From Mycolicibacterium parafortuitum (lineage in GTDB: Bacteria > Actinomycetota > Actinomycetes > Mycobacteriales > Mycobacteriaceae): a stretch of 64,000 bases of DNA. The notes under the pieces are model-generated. The model made no database searches. It saw only the letters and a program-made list of their open reading frames with translations, and had not been told where the DNA came from. Position numbers and translations under genes: made by a program. Positions 50,638 to 58,780 of the stretch are shown piece after piece. Location: NCBI RefSeq assembly GCF_002086815.1, contig NZ_MVID01000005.1, forward strand, positions 1 to 64,000, given 5' to 3'. Numbering within the stretch: the first letter of the stretch is position 1; each line of letters begins with the position of its first letter.

Positions 50638-52239
50638 TCAGAACGGCGGCGGGTCATCGCCGTAGTCCGGGTGATGTCGGTATCCGGGAATGGCGACACC
50701 GGGTAGCGGTGTGCGTCCCCGGGCGGCAGGTTGGCGTGCCAGGGCGGCGCGCTCGGCGGCGTTGCGCCGGCGTTCGGCGGTGATCCGGGCGGCCCGGTTC
50801 TGGCTGCGTGTGCGCCGCCGGGTGGGCATCGACAGGTGCCGTCCGGCGCGCGGCGGCGGCGTCTCTCCGGCGGGCGGCGGCGGTGGGGTGGTGGTGTCCC
50901 AGTCGGCAAACAGCAAGCCACTCAAGGGGTGTGTGGTGTACGTGTGCCCGGTCGGTGTGGTGATCGTGACACGGCCGTCCGGGTACTGGGTGTCGCTCCA
51001 GCCGGCCCAGAAAGTCTTGAGGAGATGGTGAAGACGGCAGTAGCACTTGGTGTTGGCGGGGTGGGTGACGCCCGCGGGCCACGGCACGGTGTGGTCGATG
51101 TCGGCGGTGTCGGCGGGCCGGTCGCACCCGGGGAAGCGGCACGTCAGGTCGCGTGCGCGGATGAACTCCTGCAGTTTCGCCGACGGCCGGTAGTGATCCT
51201 CGGTGCCGGTGGGGTCGCCGACGAATCGGACCGCGGCGCCGTGCGCGATGAGTTCGGCCAGCATCGGCGCGGGCAGCATCGCCCCGCGGGCGGTATAGAT
51301 CAGGGCGGGCTTGGGGCGCGGTGGGGGCCCGGGCGTCTCGGGCGTCTCTGGCCCGGGTGTCGCGGCGTCCTCGCGGGGTTCCGCGCCGTGCAGCAGCGGG
51401 TCCTGGTCGGCGTCGATCGACTCCCGATCGGCGACGACGTGGATGACGAAGCTGGAGGCGCGGCCATCGTCGCCTTTGGCGGCGCACTCGGGGTTGTCAC
51501 ATCGGCAGGCCAGGAACGTCGCACCCGCGCTGATCGCCCCGGCCGCGTCGCTTCGGCGCTGATCGAGGGTCCGCGGATCGTCGGGGCAGACTCCGCGGGC
51601 GAACGTGGCGACGCGATGCTCAAGCAGTGCGGCATCGGAGACCGACATCCGGCCGTGCACGCTGGTGGTGCCCGCGGCGTCGGTGTGGGAGCCGACGGTG
51701 AAGTAACGCCCTCGGCTGCTGTGCTGGGTGCGCTTGACCGCATCGGGGTCATAGCGGTCGACCCAGGTGTCCACGGCCTGCTTCAGCTTGTACTTCGACA
51801 GCGGGCCCCACTTCGCCGCCCGCTCGGCCAGCGCGGTGTCCAGTTCGGCCAACGCCGTGGGGTCGGTGACCAGTTCCGTCCGCTCCAGGATGACCGTCAC
51901 GGTCCATACCGGGATGTCTCCTGCCAGGAAGCGGGCGCCGAGTTTCGGGAAGCGATCATGCACCCCGACCGCAAGCTCGATCTGCTCGATCGCCCGCCCG
52001 TGCCCCAGGTTCAACGCGCACGCCAGCTGCGCGGCCAGCGCATCGCAGTCGTCGCACACCCAGAACGGATGATCCGCGCCCGCCTCGTCGCACAGGCGGC
52101 GGTGCAGTTCGGCGATCGCGGCCGTCTTGCGGGCCTCGGCCGCTGCGGCGGTGCGCGCCCAGGCGGTCACGGCGTCGATGAGCTCGGCATCCGAGCGCCC
52201 GGCGAGGTCGCGGAGCTCTGGAGCCGATCCATCGAACAT
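50638..52239 (-). CDS. 13E12-repeat-family DUF222/HNH endonuclease-domain protein
   Basis: A 533-residue protein of the mycobacterial 13E12 (REP13E12/DUF222) family. An N-terminal helical DUF222 region (about 1-260) has the CEC-type DNPECAAKG element. The C-terminal HNH nuclease domain lies at about residues 365-410 (CRFPGCDRPADTADIDHTVPW, then NTKCYCRLHHLLKTFW) with its Cys and His ligands intact. A basic C-terminus (RRRTRSQNRAARITAERRR) may bind DNA. M. tuberculosis has such a gene (Rv3776) elsewhere in this block. It starts at ATG 52239. A perfect LexA box overlaps the start codon, implying induction by DNA damage. Biological role is unknown. Confidence 0.92.
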   Translation of the reverse strand: MFDGSAPELRDLAGRSDAELIDAVTAWARTAAAAEARKTAAIAELHRRLCDEAGADHPFWVCDDCDALAAQLACALNLGHGRAIEQIELAVGVHDRFPKLGARFLAGDIPVWTVTVILERTELVTDPTALAELDTALAERAAKWGPLSKYKLKQAVDTWVDRYDPDAVKRTQHSSRGRYFTVGSHTDAAGTTSVHGRMSVSDAALLEHRVATFARGVCPDDPRTLDQRRSDAAGAISAGATFLACRCDNPECAAKGDDGRASSFVIHVVADRESIDADQDPLLHGAEPREDAATPGPETPETPGPPPRPKPALIYTARGAMLPAPMLAELIAHGAAVRFVGDPTGTEDHYRPSAKLQEFIRARDLTCRFPGCDRPADTADIDHTVPWPAGVTHPANTKCYCRLHHLLKTFWAGWSDTQYPDGRVTITTPTGHTYTTHPLSGLLFADWDTTTPPPPPAGETPPPRAGRHLSMPTRRRTRSQNRAARITAERRRNAAERAALARQPAARGRTPLPGVAIPGYRHHPDYGDDPPPF

Positions 52240-52252
52240 GTGTTCGAGTCTA
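52232..52252 (-). promoter_or_regulatory. LexA/SOS box and -10 over the 13E12-family start
   Basis: TCGAAC-N4-GTTCGA at 52232-52247 is a perfect dyad matching the mycobacterial SOS-box consensus. It straddles the ATG (52239-52237). On the coding strand a TAGACT -10 hexamer (52252-52247) abuts it and ends seven bases before the ATG, so the message is probably leaderless and LexA would cover both the -10 and the start site. Confidence 0.85.
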
Positions 52253-52285
52253 CCTGCTCCTGCCGACAGGCCACGGCACCGAAAG

Positions 52286-52762
52286 TCAGCGGACCAGGCG
52301 GATCAACGGGATCGTCCGATTGCCGGCGCGCACTTCGTAGTCGCTGTAGCCCGCGTACATGTCGAGGGCTTTGTCCCATGCCGCCGAGCGCTCAGCGGGG
52401 TCGGTGATCTCACTGGCGGTATACGTGCCGCTGTGCTTGCCGGCGAGCACCTCGACGCGAGGGTTCGCTGTCAGGTTGCGGTACCAGGCCGGATGTCCGG
52501 GGCGACCGTAGTTCGATGCGATCAGGATCAGGGAATCGCCGTCGACGGCGTAAACCAGAGGTAGCTGGCGGCGCAACCCCGATTTCGCCCCCGTCGTCGT
52601 CAAGAGCATGACGGGAAGTGGGTAGACGCTGCTGACCCTGCCGCCGGTGAGTTTCAGTAGCGGTGGATCGAGCTTCGGTGCGACGCGGGTGGCGAACCAC
52701 ATGCCGGTACGGGTGCGGCCGAACTGCTCGATCGCCTTCCGGTACACGTCGAGCGCAGCCAT
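52286..52762 (-). CDS. F420-dependent (deazaflavin) nitroreductase-family protein
   Basis: A 158-residue protein of the Ddn-like deazaflavin-dependent oxidoreductase family. It has a split beta-barrel pattern: the LLTTTGAKSGLRRQLPLVYAVDG core, then ASNYGRPGHPAWYRNLTANPRVEV, which is the F420-binding signature of the family. The length is usual. It starts at ATG 52762. It lies nine bases downstream of the MocR gene on the same strand and may be its co-transcribed partner. Family members reduce quinones or nitro-compounds with F420H2; the substrate here is unknown. Confidence 0.9.
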   Translation of the reverse strand: MAALDVYRKAIEQFGRTRTGMWFATRVAPKLDPPLLKLTGGRVSSVYPLPVMLLTTTGAKSGLRRQLPLVYAVDGDSLILIASNYGRPGHPAWYRNLTANPRVEVLAGKHSGTYTASEITDPAERSAAWDKALDMYAGYSDYEVRAGNRTIPLIRLVR

Positions 52763-52771
52763 GCCAAAACG

Positions 52772-54193
52772 CTACAACCCGCTGGCGCGCAGCACGTCGC
52801 ATAACGCGGAAACCGCTGCGGCGAAGGCATGTTCGGCCGGGGCCGCGAAGCCGATGACGAGCCCGTCGCGGTGCGGGACGTCGGGTCCGGCGTGCGGGTG
52901 GCGCATGAGGGACAGGCCGACCAGCGTGATACCGGCCTCTCCGCACCGGTGCATCACCTCCGGTTCGGCGCCGTCGGGGAGCGTCACCAACAGGTTGAGC
53001 CCGGCATCCAACCCGCCCACCTCGACCTGAAACCGGGACAGCGCGGAGACGAGCGTGTCGCGCCGCCGCCGGTAGCGGTTGCGCATTCGGCGGATGTGGC
53101 GGTCGTAGTGCCCGCCGGTGATGAAGTCGGCGAGCGTCAGTTGGGTGATGGCGTCGACGTAAAACTGTTGTCCGCCAGCGGTTTCCACGACACGATCCAC
53201 GAGCTCGTCCGGTAGCACCATCCAGCCCAGCCGCAGCACCTGGGTCAGGCTCTTGCTCGTCGAACCCAGATACGCGACGCGCTCCGGCCGCAGCGCCTGC
53301 AGTGCGCCCACCGGTTGGCGATCGAAGCGGAACTCGCCGTCGTAGTCGTCGTCGAACACGAAACCCCCGGTGCGGTCGGCCCATTCGACTGCTGCCATCC
53401 GGCGTGCCGGGTCCAGCGGCACGCCCAGCGGGTTGTGGTGCGCCGGTGTCAGGAGCGCCGACGTCGCGGTGCTGGACTCCAGGTCGGCGACGACGGCCCC
53501 TTTTTCGTCGATGCCGATCGGCACCGTGTCGACTCCGCACGCGGCGATCACGTCGCGGAAGATGAACAGGCCGTAGGCCTCCACGGCGATCGGGCCACCG
53601 AGCGTGCGCGCCAGTAGTTCGACGGCATGACGCACCCCGGCGCAGATCACGATGGAGTCCGCGGAAGCCCGCACCCCACGGGCGCGGGCGAGGTATTCGG
53701 CCAGCGCAGAACGCAATTCGGGCCGTCCCCGCGGATCTCCCATGCGGAGCGCCTCGGTCGGTGCCGCGCTCAGGGCCCGACGGGTCGACGCGGCCCACTG
53801 GGTACGCGGGAATTCGGAGACGTCGGGGGTGCCTGCCATCAGGTTGTGCACCGGAGCGACCCGGGCGCCGTGCGGGCGCGGCGGAACCGGACTCGCCGGC
53901 GCGGACACGTGGGCGGTGTCGACGACCCACGTTCCCGCGCCCTGCTTGGCGGCCAGCCAGCCTTCGGCCACCAGCTCGGCATAGGCGTCGGCGACGGTGT
54001 TGCGGGCCAGCCCCAGGTCCGCGGCCAGCGTGCGTGACGGCGGCAGCACGGTGCCCGCCGCCAATCGGCCGGACCGCACGGCGTCGCGCAACGCCGCAAT
54101 CAACGTGTCCTTGGTGCCCCGGGCCCCCGGCCGCAGCACCCCGCGCAGATCCAGGTGCAGATCCCGGGCACCAGAATTGGACCATGAAGTCAC
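52772..54193 (-). CDS. MocR/PdxR-type GntR transcription regulator with aminotransferase domain
   Basis: A 473-residue MocR-family regulator. The GntR winged helix-turn-helix lies at about residues 25-95 (LPPSRTLAADLGLARNTVADAYAELVAEGWL). The C-terminal PLP-dependent class I aminotransferase-fold effector domain has its PLP lysine in YLGSTSKSLTQVLRLGW near residue 315. Such proteins sense PLP or an amine and activate or repress a divergent gene. The upstream neighbour is a divergent AhpD-like gene. The first start is GTG 54193. Two direct repeats of ATGGTTCAATT type surround this region, one inside the assumed first codons, so a slightly later start is possible. Confidence 0.9.
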   Translation of the reverse strand: MTSWSNSGARDLHLDLRGVLRPGARGTKDTLIAALRDAVRSGRLAAGTVLPPSRTLAADLGLARNTVADAYAELVAEGWLAAKQGAGTWVVDTAHVSAPASPVPPRPHGARVAPVHNLMAGTPDVSEFPRTQWAASTRRALSAAPTEALRMGDPRGRPELRSALAEYLARARGVRASADSIVICAGVRHAVELLARTLGGPIAVEAYGLFIFRDVIAACGVDTVPIGIDEKGAVVADLESSTATSALLTPAHHNPLGVPLDPARRMAAVEWADRTGGFVFDDDYDGEFRFDRQPVGALQALRPERVAYLGSTSKSLTQVLRLGWMVLPDELVDRVVETAGGQQFYVDAITQLTLADFITGGHYDRHIRRMRNRYRRRRDTLVSALSRFQVEVGGLDAGLNLLVTLPDGAEPEVMHRCGEAGITLVGLSLMRHPHAGPDVPHRDGLVIGFAAPAEHAFAAAVSALCDVLRASGL

Positions 54194-54209
54194 GACGCAA
54201 TTGAACCAT
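54175..54209. promoter_or_regulatory. Direct-repeat operator candidate between the MocR and AhpD-like genes
   Basis: AATTGGACCAT at 54175-54185 and AATTGAACCAT at 54199-54209 agree at 10 of 11 bases and start 24 bases apart, on the same face over two helical turns. They lie within the divergent MocR/AhpD-like gap. MocR regulators commonly bind such direct repeats, so this is a probable operator. Confidence 0.5.
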
Positions 54210-54229
54210 CATTGTGGGTCAATGACTCC

Positions 54230-54235
54230 TAGTGT
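54230..54235 (+). promoter_or_regulatory. -10 hexamer of the AhpD-like gene (leaderless)
   Basis: TAGTGT lies seven bases before ATG 54243, supporting that ATG over the one at 54222. The operator repeats lie 21-68 bases upstream of the predicted transcription start. Confidence 0.45.
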
Positions 54236-54242
54236 CGAAGAC

Positions 54243-54704
54243 ATGACCGCCACACTCAGCACCCAGTCCCGACTCAAGATCTACAAGTCCTCGCCAGAGC
54301 TGTACGACGCCATGATGGCGCTGTCCACGGCAGCGGCCAAGGACGTGGACCCGAAACTGGGCGAACTCATCAAGATCCGCGCGTCCCAGATCAACCGGTG
54401 CGCTTTCTGCCTCGACATGCACACCCGCGACGCCCGCAAGATCGGCGTCAGCGAGCAGAAGCTGGACGTGGTCGCCGCCTGGTCGGAAGCCGGTGACCTG
54501 TTCGACGAGACCGAACGTGCCGCGCTCGCGCTGACCGAGGCGATCACCGTCCTCGGCCCGCACGGCGTCCCCGACGACGTCTACGAGGACGCCGCGGCCG
54601 CGTTCTCCGATCGCGAACTCGGCCAGGTCATCGCGCTGGCCGTCACCATCAACGCCTGGAACCGCATCAACGCGGCCGTGCACACCGCGCCACCGCGCCG
54701 CTGA
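54243..54704 (+). CDS. AhpD-like carboxymuconolactone-decarboxylase-family protein
   Basis: A 153-residue CMD/AhpD-fold protein. The redox motif CxxCxxxH is present in INRCAFCLDMHTRDARK (about residues 52-68). The upstream frame is open but ATG 54243 (MTATLSTQSRLK) is chosen for its -10 spacing. Members act as thiol peroxidase components or as unknown small enzymes. The divergent MocR gene and its operator repeats suggest regulation by that protein, possibly in response to an amine, PLP or oxidative signal. The length and motif make the family call firm. Confidence 0.92.
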   Translation: MTATLSTQSRLKIYKSSPELYDAMMALSTAAAKDVDPKLGELIKIRASQINRCAFCLDMHTRDARKIGVSEQKLDVVAAWSEAGDLFDETERAALALTEAITVLGPHGVPDDVYEDAAAAFSDRELGQVIALAVTINAWNRINAAVHTAPPRR

Positions 54705-54725
54705 CCCGAAGCCCGAGCGCGGGAA

Positions 54726-54739
54726 GTGTCTTTGGACCC
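54726..54739 (+). promoter_or_regulatory. Candidate DosR box
   Basis: GTGTCTTTGGACCC matches 10 of 14 positions of the DosR core GGGACTTTAGTCCC, with imperfect dyad symmetry and moderate extension outside the core. It lies 36 bases upstream of the PPOX-fold gene. Genes of this family are DosR-regulated in M. tuberculosis (Rv0080 as I recall). Confidence 0.4.
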
Positions 54740-54775
54740 TAGGGGGCGCCGGCGACAGCGACGAGGCTGAGTGGC

Positions 54776-55219
54776 ATGGACGTCAAGACCTCTACCGATG
54801 CCCCGGTCACCGTGCTGTCGGACAGCGAGAGCTGGGATCTGCTGGGCAGCGTGTCGCTGGGCCGGCTCGTCACCACGGTCAACGGCTGGACCGAGATCTT
54901 CCCGGTGAACTTCGTCGTGCAGAAGAACACCGTGTTGTTCCGGACCGCCGAGGGCACGAAACTGCTGACCACCGCGCTGAACGAGTACGTCGTGTTCGAG
55001 GCCGACGACCACAACCTCGCCGAGGGATGGAGTGTGGTGGTGCGGGGCAAGGCCAGGCTGCTGGCCACCTCGACCGAGATCGCCGAGGCGCGGCGGGCGT
55101 CCCTGTACCCGTGGATCGCCACCCAGAAGGAACGCTTCGTCCGCATCACACCGCAGACGGTGACGGGCCGTCGCTTCGTCTTCGGCCCCGAACCCGACGC
55201 CACCGGGCTGTCGAGCTGA
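54776..55219 (+). CDS. Pyridoxamine-5-phosphate-oxidase-fold flavin/F420-binding protein
   Basis: A 147-residue PPOX split-barrel protein. It has the LGRLVTTVNGWTEIFPVNFVV segment near the N-terminus (about 27-48), typical of FMN/F420-binding members, and VVVRGKARLL in the second half. It starts at ATG 54776, with a GAGGCTGAG leader before it. Its likely role is reduction or storage involving a flavin or F420 cofactor. A DosR-like site upstream suggests induction in hypoxia. The substrate is unknown. Confidence 0.88.
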   Translation: MDVKTSTDAPVTVLSDSESWDLLGSVSLGRLVTTVNGWTEIFPVNFVVQKNTVLFRTAEGTKLLTTALNEYVVFEADDHNLAEGWSVVVRGKARLLATSTEIAEARRASLYPWIATQKERFVRITPQTVTGRRFVFGPEPDATGLSS

Positions 55220-55222
55220 GCG

Positions 55223-56053
55223 TCACACCCAGTACGCGACGCGGGCGCGGTACTGGCGCATGGCCAGTGCCGCGAAGCCCCAGCCGACGACGGTGAGCAC
55301 CAGCACCACGATCCAGTGCCGCAGTTCCTGATCGGCACCCAGCAGTGGGGCGCGGACGATGTCCAGATAGTGCAGCAGCGGGTTGAGTTCGACGATCTTG
55401 GCCCATCCGCCCGCGCCTTGGGCCTGCAGCGTCGACTCGTTCCAGATGATCGGCGTCATGAAGAACAACAGCTGCACGAGGCTGCCCAGCAGCGGGCTGA
55501 TGTCGCGGTAGCGGGTGGCCAGGATGCCGAAACACAGGGCGACCCAGACACAGTTGAGCGCCAGCAGCATCAGGGCGGGGATCACCGAGAGGTCTGTCCA
55601 GCTCCACGGTTTCGGATAGATGATCGCGATGATCACGAAGATGATGATGTTGTGCGCGAACAGCAGCATCTGGCGCCACACCAACCGGTACACGTGCACC
55701 GACAGCGGTGTCGGGAGCTGTTTGATCAGACCCTCGTTGGCGACGAACACATCGGCGCCCTCGAGGATCGATGCGTTGATCAGGTTCCAGACGATCAGGC
55801 CCAGCGTGACGTACGGGAGATGCTCGGAGAGTTCGAGTTTGAACAGCATCGAGTACAGCCCGCCCATCGCGACGGCCGTCGTGCCGGTCGCGATGGTGAT
55901 CCAGAACGGGCCGAGCACCGACCGCCGGTAGCGCTGCTTGATGTCCTGCCAGCCCAGGTGAAGCCACAGCTCGCGCTTGCCGAAGCCCGCCACCAGGTCG
56001 CCCCACGCCCGCGCGAACGTCCTGGACTGCGCGGCGGCATCCATGATCGTCAT
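55223..56053 (-). CDS. wzm: ABC-2 transporter permease Wzm (Rv3783/RfbD)
   Basis: A 276-residue permease of the O-antigen/galactan export ABC-2 family with six transmembrane segments. The N-terminus contains the amphipathic WLHLGWQDIKQRYRRSVLGPFW element, typical of Wzm proteins. With Wzt it flips the lipid-linked galactan across the membrane. Its ATG overlaps the glfT1 stop by four bases. It closes the bpa-wzt-glfT1-wzm operon. Three bases separate its stop from the convergent PPOX gene. Confidence 0.93.
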   Translation of the reverse strand: MTIMDAAAQSRTFARAWGDLVAGFGKRELWLHLGWQDIKQRYRRSVLGPFWITIATGTTAVAMGGLYSMLFKLELSEHLPYVTLGLIVWNLINASILEGADVFVANEGLIKQLPTPLSVHVYRLVWRQMLLFAHNIIIFVIIAIIYPKPWSWTDLSVIPALMLLALNCVWVALCFGILATRYRDISPLLGSLVQLLFFMTPIIWNESTLQAQGAGGWAKIVELNPLLHYLDIVRAPLLGADQELRHWIVVLVLTVVGWGFAALAMRQYRARVAYWV

Positions 56054-56946
56054 CGTCCAAACCTTTCGCGCCTACCCAAGCGGCGCAAGCGAATCCACTC
56101 GCGCAGGCCGGCGGGGTCTCGCCGGGAGATCAGAAAGTACCAGCCGTAGCGCAGCCACTCCTGCAGCAGCAGCTTGCGCATACCGGGCTGCGCCTGAAGG
56201 TAGCCGCGGTTGCGATAGGTGAAGTAGCGCTTCGTGTCGTTGTCCGGGTACTGGGCGTGCATCTTGCCACCGAGAATCGGTTTGAACTCGTCGCCGCCCT
56301 GCGGATGCAGGTACACCGCTTTGAGACAGGTGCCGAACGGAAGCCCGGAGCGCTGCAGCCGCCGATGGAGTTCGGTCTCGTCGCCGCGGAAGAACAGTCG
56401 CAGGTCCGGCACGCCGACGGCTTCGAGCGTCTCGGCGCGAAACAGCGCGCCGTTGAACAGATGTGAGATGCCCGGCATCAGGTCCGGCAGGCTCGATTCC
56501 ACCCGAAGCTCGCTGACGTACCGCCGCCACGACAACCCCCGCCGTAGCGGGAACGCGAGCTTGTCCGGGTTGTCGAGATCGCAGATCATCGGTGAGACCT
56601 CGGCAAGGCCGTGCCGTTCGGCGCAGTCCAGCAGCGTGGCCAGCACGTCGGAATCCGCCGGACGGCCGTCGTCGTCGGCCAGCCAGACCCAGTCGGCGCC
56701 CAGGCTCAACGCGTGCAGCATTCCGAGCGCGAATCCGCCTGCCCCGCCGAGGTTCCGGAGGGACCCGAGGTACGACGTCGGCACCGGTTGGCCGGTGACG
56801 AGGTCGCGTACCCGGTCGTCGTGGTCGTTGTCGACGACGATCAGGTGGTCGGGGCGGCGGCTCTGCGCGCACACCGCGTCCAGGGATTTCGCGAGCTCGT
56901 CGGGCCTGCGGTGGGTGACGACGACCGCGACGATGGTCTCCGTCAT
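56050..56946 (-). CDS. glfT1: Galactofuranosyltransferase GlfT1
   Basis: A 298-residue GT-A (GT2 family) enzyme that adds the first galactofuranose residues to the decaprenyl-linked rhamnose-GlcNAc linker. It opens with the typical VAVVVTHRRPDELAKSLDAV. The metal-binding acidic motif is WLADDDGRPAD (about 92-102). Its ATG 56946 overlaps the wzt stop by four bases. The galactan then passes to GlfT2, encoded about 40 kb away in this window. Short length distinguishes it from GlfT2. Confidence 0.95.
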   Translation of the reverse strand: MTETIVAVVVTHRRPDELAKSLDAVCAQSRRPDHLIVVDNDHDDRVRDLVTGQPVPTSYLGSLRNLGGAGGFALGMLHALSLGADWVWLADDDGRPADSDVLATLLDCAERHGLAEVSPMICDLDNPDKLAFPLRRGLSWRRYVSELRVESSLPDLMPGISHLFNGALFRAETLEAVGVPDLRLFFRGDETELHRRLQRSGLPFGTCLKAVYLHPQGGDEFKPILGGKMHAQYPDNDTKRYFTYRNRGYLQAQPGMRKLLLQEWLRYGWYFLISRRDPAGLREWIRLRRLGRRERFGR

Positions 56947-57758
56947 GCGGACCGGTTCTCCCGCTTGTTCTCTTCCAGCACCTCACGCACATGCCGAGCG
57001 GCGTCCTCGCCCTCGTACGCCCGCACGACGTCCTCGATCTCGCCCTGCATCCTGATCGTGCCGTGGTCGATCCACATCGCCGTATCGCACAGCCGGGCCA
57101 GGAACTCGTTGGAGTGGCTCGCGAACACCAGGATCCCGGAGCGCGCGACCAGATCGGACAGCCGTGACTGCGCCTTCTTCAGGAACTCCGCGTCGACCGC
57201 GCCGATGCCCTCGTCGAGCAGCAGGATCTCCGGGTCGATGCTGGTGACCACGCCCATGGCCAGGCGCACCCGCATGCCGGTGGAGTAGGTGCGCAGCGGC
57301 ATGTTCAGGTAGTCGCCGAGCTCGGTGAACTCCGCGATCTCGTCGACCTTGGCCATCATCTGCTTGCGGGTCTGCCCGAGGAACAGGCCGCGGATGATGA
57401 TGTTCTCGAACCCGGAGATCTCCGGATCCATCCCGACGCCGAGGTCGAAGACGGGGGCGACGCGCCCGCGCACCGAGGCGACGCCGCGTGTGGGCTCATA
57501 GATGCCCGACAGCAGCCGCAGCAGCGTCGACTTGCCCGCTCCGTTGTGGCCGACCAGGCCGACCCGGTCACCGAGCTTGAGGGACAGCGTGATGTCGCGC
57601 AGCGCCTCGATGACCACCACGTTGGACTCGTTGCGCCCGATCGCCCCGCCGGCCTTGCCCAGGAAGGCCTTCTTCAGGGAGCGCGTCTTGGCGTCGAAGA
57701 TCGGGAACTCGACCCATGCGTTGCGCGTCTCGATACAGGGTTCGTCGGGACTGGTCAC
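56943..57758 (-). CDS. wzt: ABC transporter ATP-binding protein Wzt (Rv3781/RfbE)
   Basis: A 271-residue ABC ATPase. Walker A is GHNGAGKSTLL (about 69-79), the signature is YSTGMRVRLAM, and Walker B is ILLLDEGIGAVD. It lacks a C-terminal carbohydrate-binding domain, in line with a galactan-type exporter. It starts at GTG 57758, seven bases from bpa. With Wzm it exports the lipid-linked galactan. Confidence 0.94.
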   Translation of the reverse strand: MTSPDEPCIETRNAWVEFPIFDAKTRSLKKAFLGKAGGAIGRNESNVVVIEALRDITLSLKLGDRVGLVGHNGAGKSTLLRLLSGIYEPTRGVASVRGRVAPVFDLGVGMDPEISGFENIIIRGLFLGQTRKQMMAKVDEIAEFTELGDYLNMPLRTYSTGMRVRLAMGVVTSIDPEILLLDEGIGAVDAEFLKKAQSRLSDLVARSGILVFASHSNEFLARLCDTAMWIDHGTIRMQGEIEDVVRAYEGEDAARHVREVLEENKRENRSA

Positions 57759-57765
57759 GCGGCTC

Positions 57766-58275
57766 TCACAGGTACTGGCCGGTGCCGTGTCCCTGACCGC
57801 CGCGCTGGTTGGGGATCACCACACCGGGCGGCAGCGCGCCCTGACGCATCTGTTCCAGCTGCTGGCGCGCGGCCATCTGCTGGGCGAACAGCGCGGTCTG
57901 GATGCCGTGGAACAAGCCCTCCAGCCAGCCGACGAGCTGGGCCTGCGCGATGCGCAGCTCGGCGTCCGACGGCAGGGACTCGTCGGTGAACGGCAGGGTC
58001 AACCGCTCCAGCTCGTCGCGCAGCTCGGGGGCCAGGCCCTCCTCGAGCTCCTGGATGCTGGTGCGGTGGATATCGCGGAGCCGGCCGCGGCTGGCCTCGT
58101 CGAGCGGAGCGGCGCGGACCTCCTCGAGCAGCTGCTTGATCATCGTGCCGATCCGCATCACCTTGGCGGGCTGCTCGACGAGCTCGGTCAGCGACTTGCT
58201 GTCGGCGTCCCGCTCGGACTCGAGCTCGCCGTCACCGATCACCTCGATGTTGTCGTCCTCGGAATTGGTAGCCAT
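57766..58275 (-). CDS. bpa: Bacterial proteasome activator Bpa
   Basis: A 169-residue protein (Rv3780 type) that opens the 20S proteasome gate independently of ATP. It has a long helical core (about 40-145). The C-terminus ends GQYL, the docking motif for the core particle. ATG 58275 is preceded by TTAAGG; a frame open to 58347 is less likely. It lies seven bases before wzt and may co-transcribe with the galactan export genes. Confidence 0.94.
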   Translation of the reverse strand: MATNSEDDNIEVIGDGELESERDADSKSLTELVEQPAKVMRIGTMIKQLLEEVRAAPLDEASRGRLRDIHRTSIQELEEGLAPELRDELERLTLPFTDESLPSDAELRIAQAQLVGWLEGLFHGIQTALFAQQMAARQQLEQMRQGALPPGVVIPNQRGGQGHGTGQYL

Positions 58276-58780
58276 GTCCTTAAGAGTGCCCCAGCTTTTC
58301 TGACCTGTTGCGTCCGGGCTCCAGGTCGGTGGCGGACGCGGCGTCACCCGCTGCGTAGATCATCTCCCACCGCGGCGATTTGTCCAGCGAAGCGGGCCCG
58401 CCGAATGACGTGCGGGACGGCCGGCCGAGGGGCCCGGGCCTGAGACGAACGCCACAGGCGCGCACCCCGAGTGCGTCCAACCGGGCGCGGCCGGGCGATT
58501 TCGGCAAACCTCATCGTGCTGCGACAAAGGGGCCGTGGGGTGCTCGCCGCAGCGGGTGCGACCAGCGAATTCGTCTGGCGTGCGGACAGATTGCCGGTCG
58601 GCGCACCAGCAACGGGGCTTCCACAGACCCTCCGTGCTTGTCGGTGACTCGACTAGTATGGCTGCGCAGATGACCTGTGCTCGATCGGGCACGGGCGGCA
58701 AATAGCGAAGTCAGGCAGAGCCGGACCGCCCTCTCGGCGGCGGCACGGCTAATTTCAAAGACGCACGAAGGTGGGCTGGC
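58276..58780. other. 505-bp gap without a gene between bpa and the desulfurase-like gene
   Basis: No convincing coding sequence is seen; short frames on both strands (up to 113 codons on the minus strand) show no recognisable domain and overlap one another. M. tuberculosis has Rv3779 at this place, but it is missing here. The divergent promoters of bpa and the next gene must lie inside. TAGTAT at 58654-58659 is a possible -10 for the plus-strand gene, with a 120-base leader. Confidence 0.5.

Noticed and set aside
58360..58701. Possible 113-residue minus-strand gene in the bpa gap
   Set aside because: No recognisable domain, proline/arginine/cysteine-rich random-like composition and an overlapping frame on the other strand.
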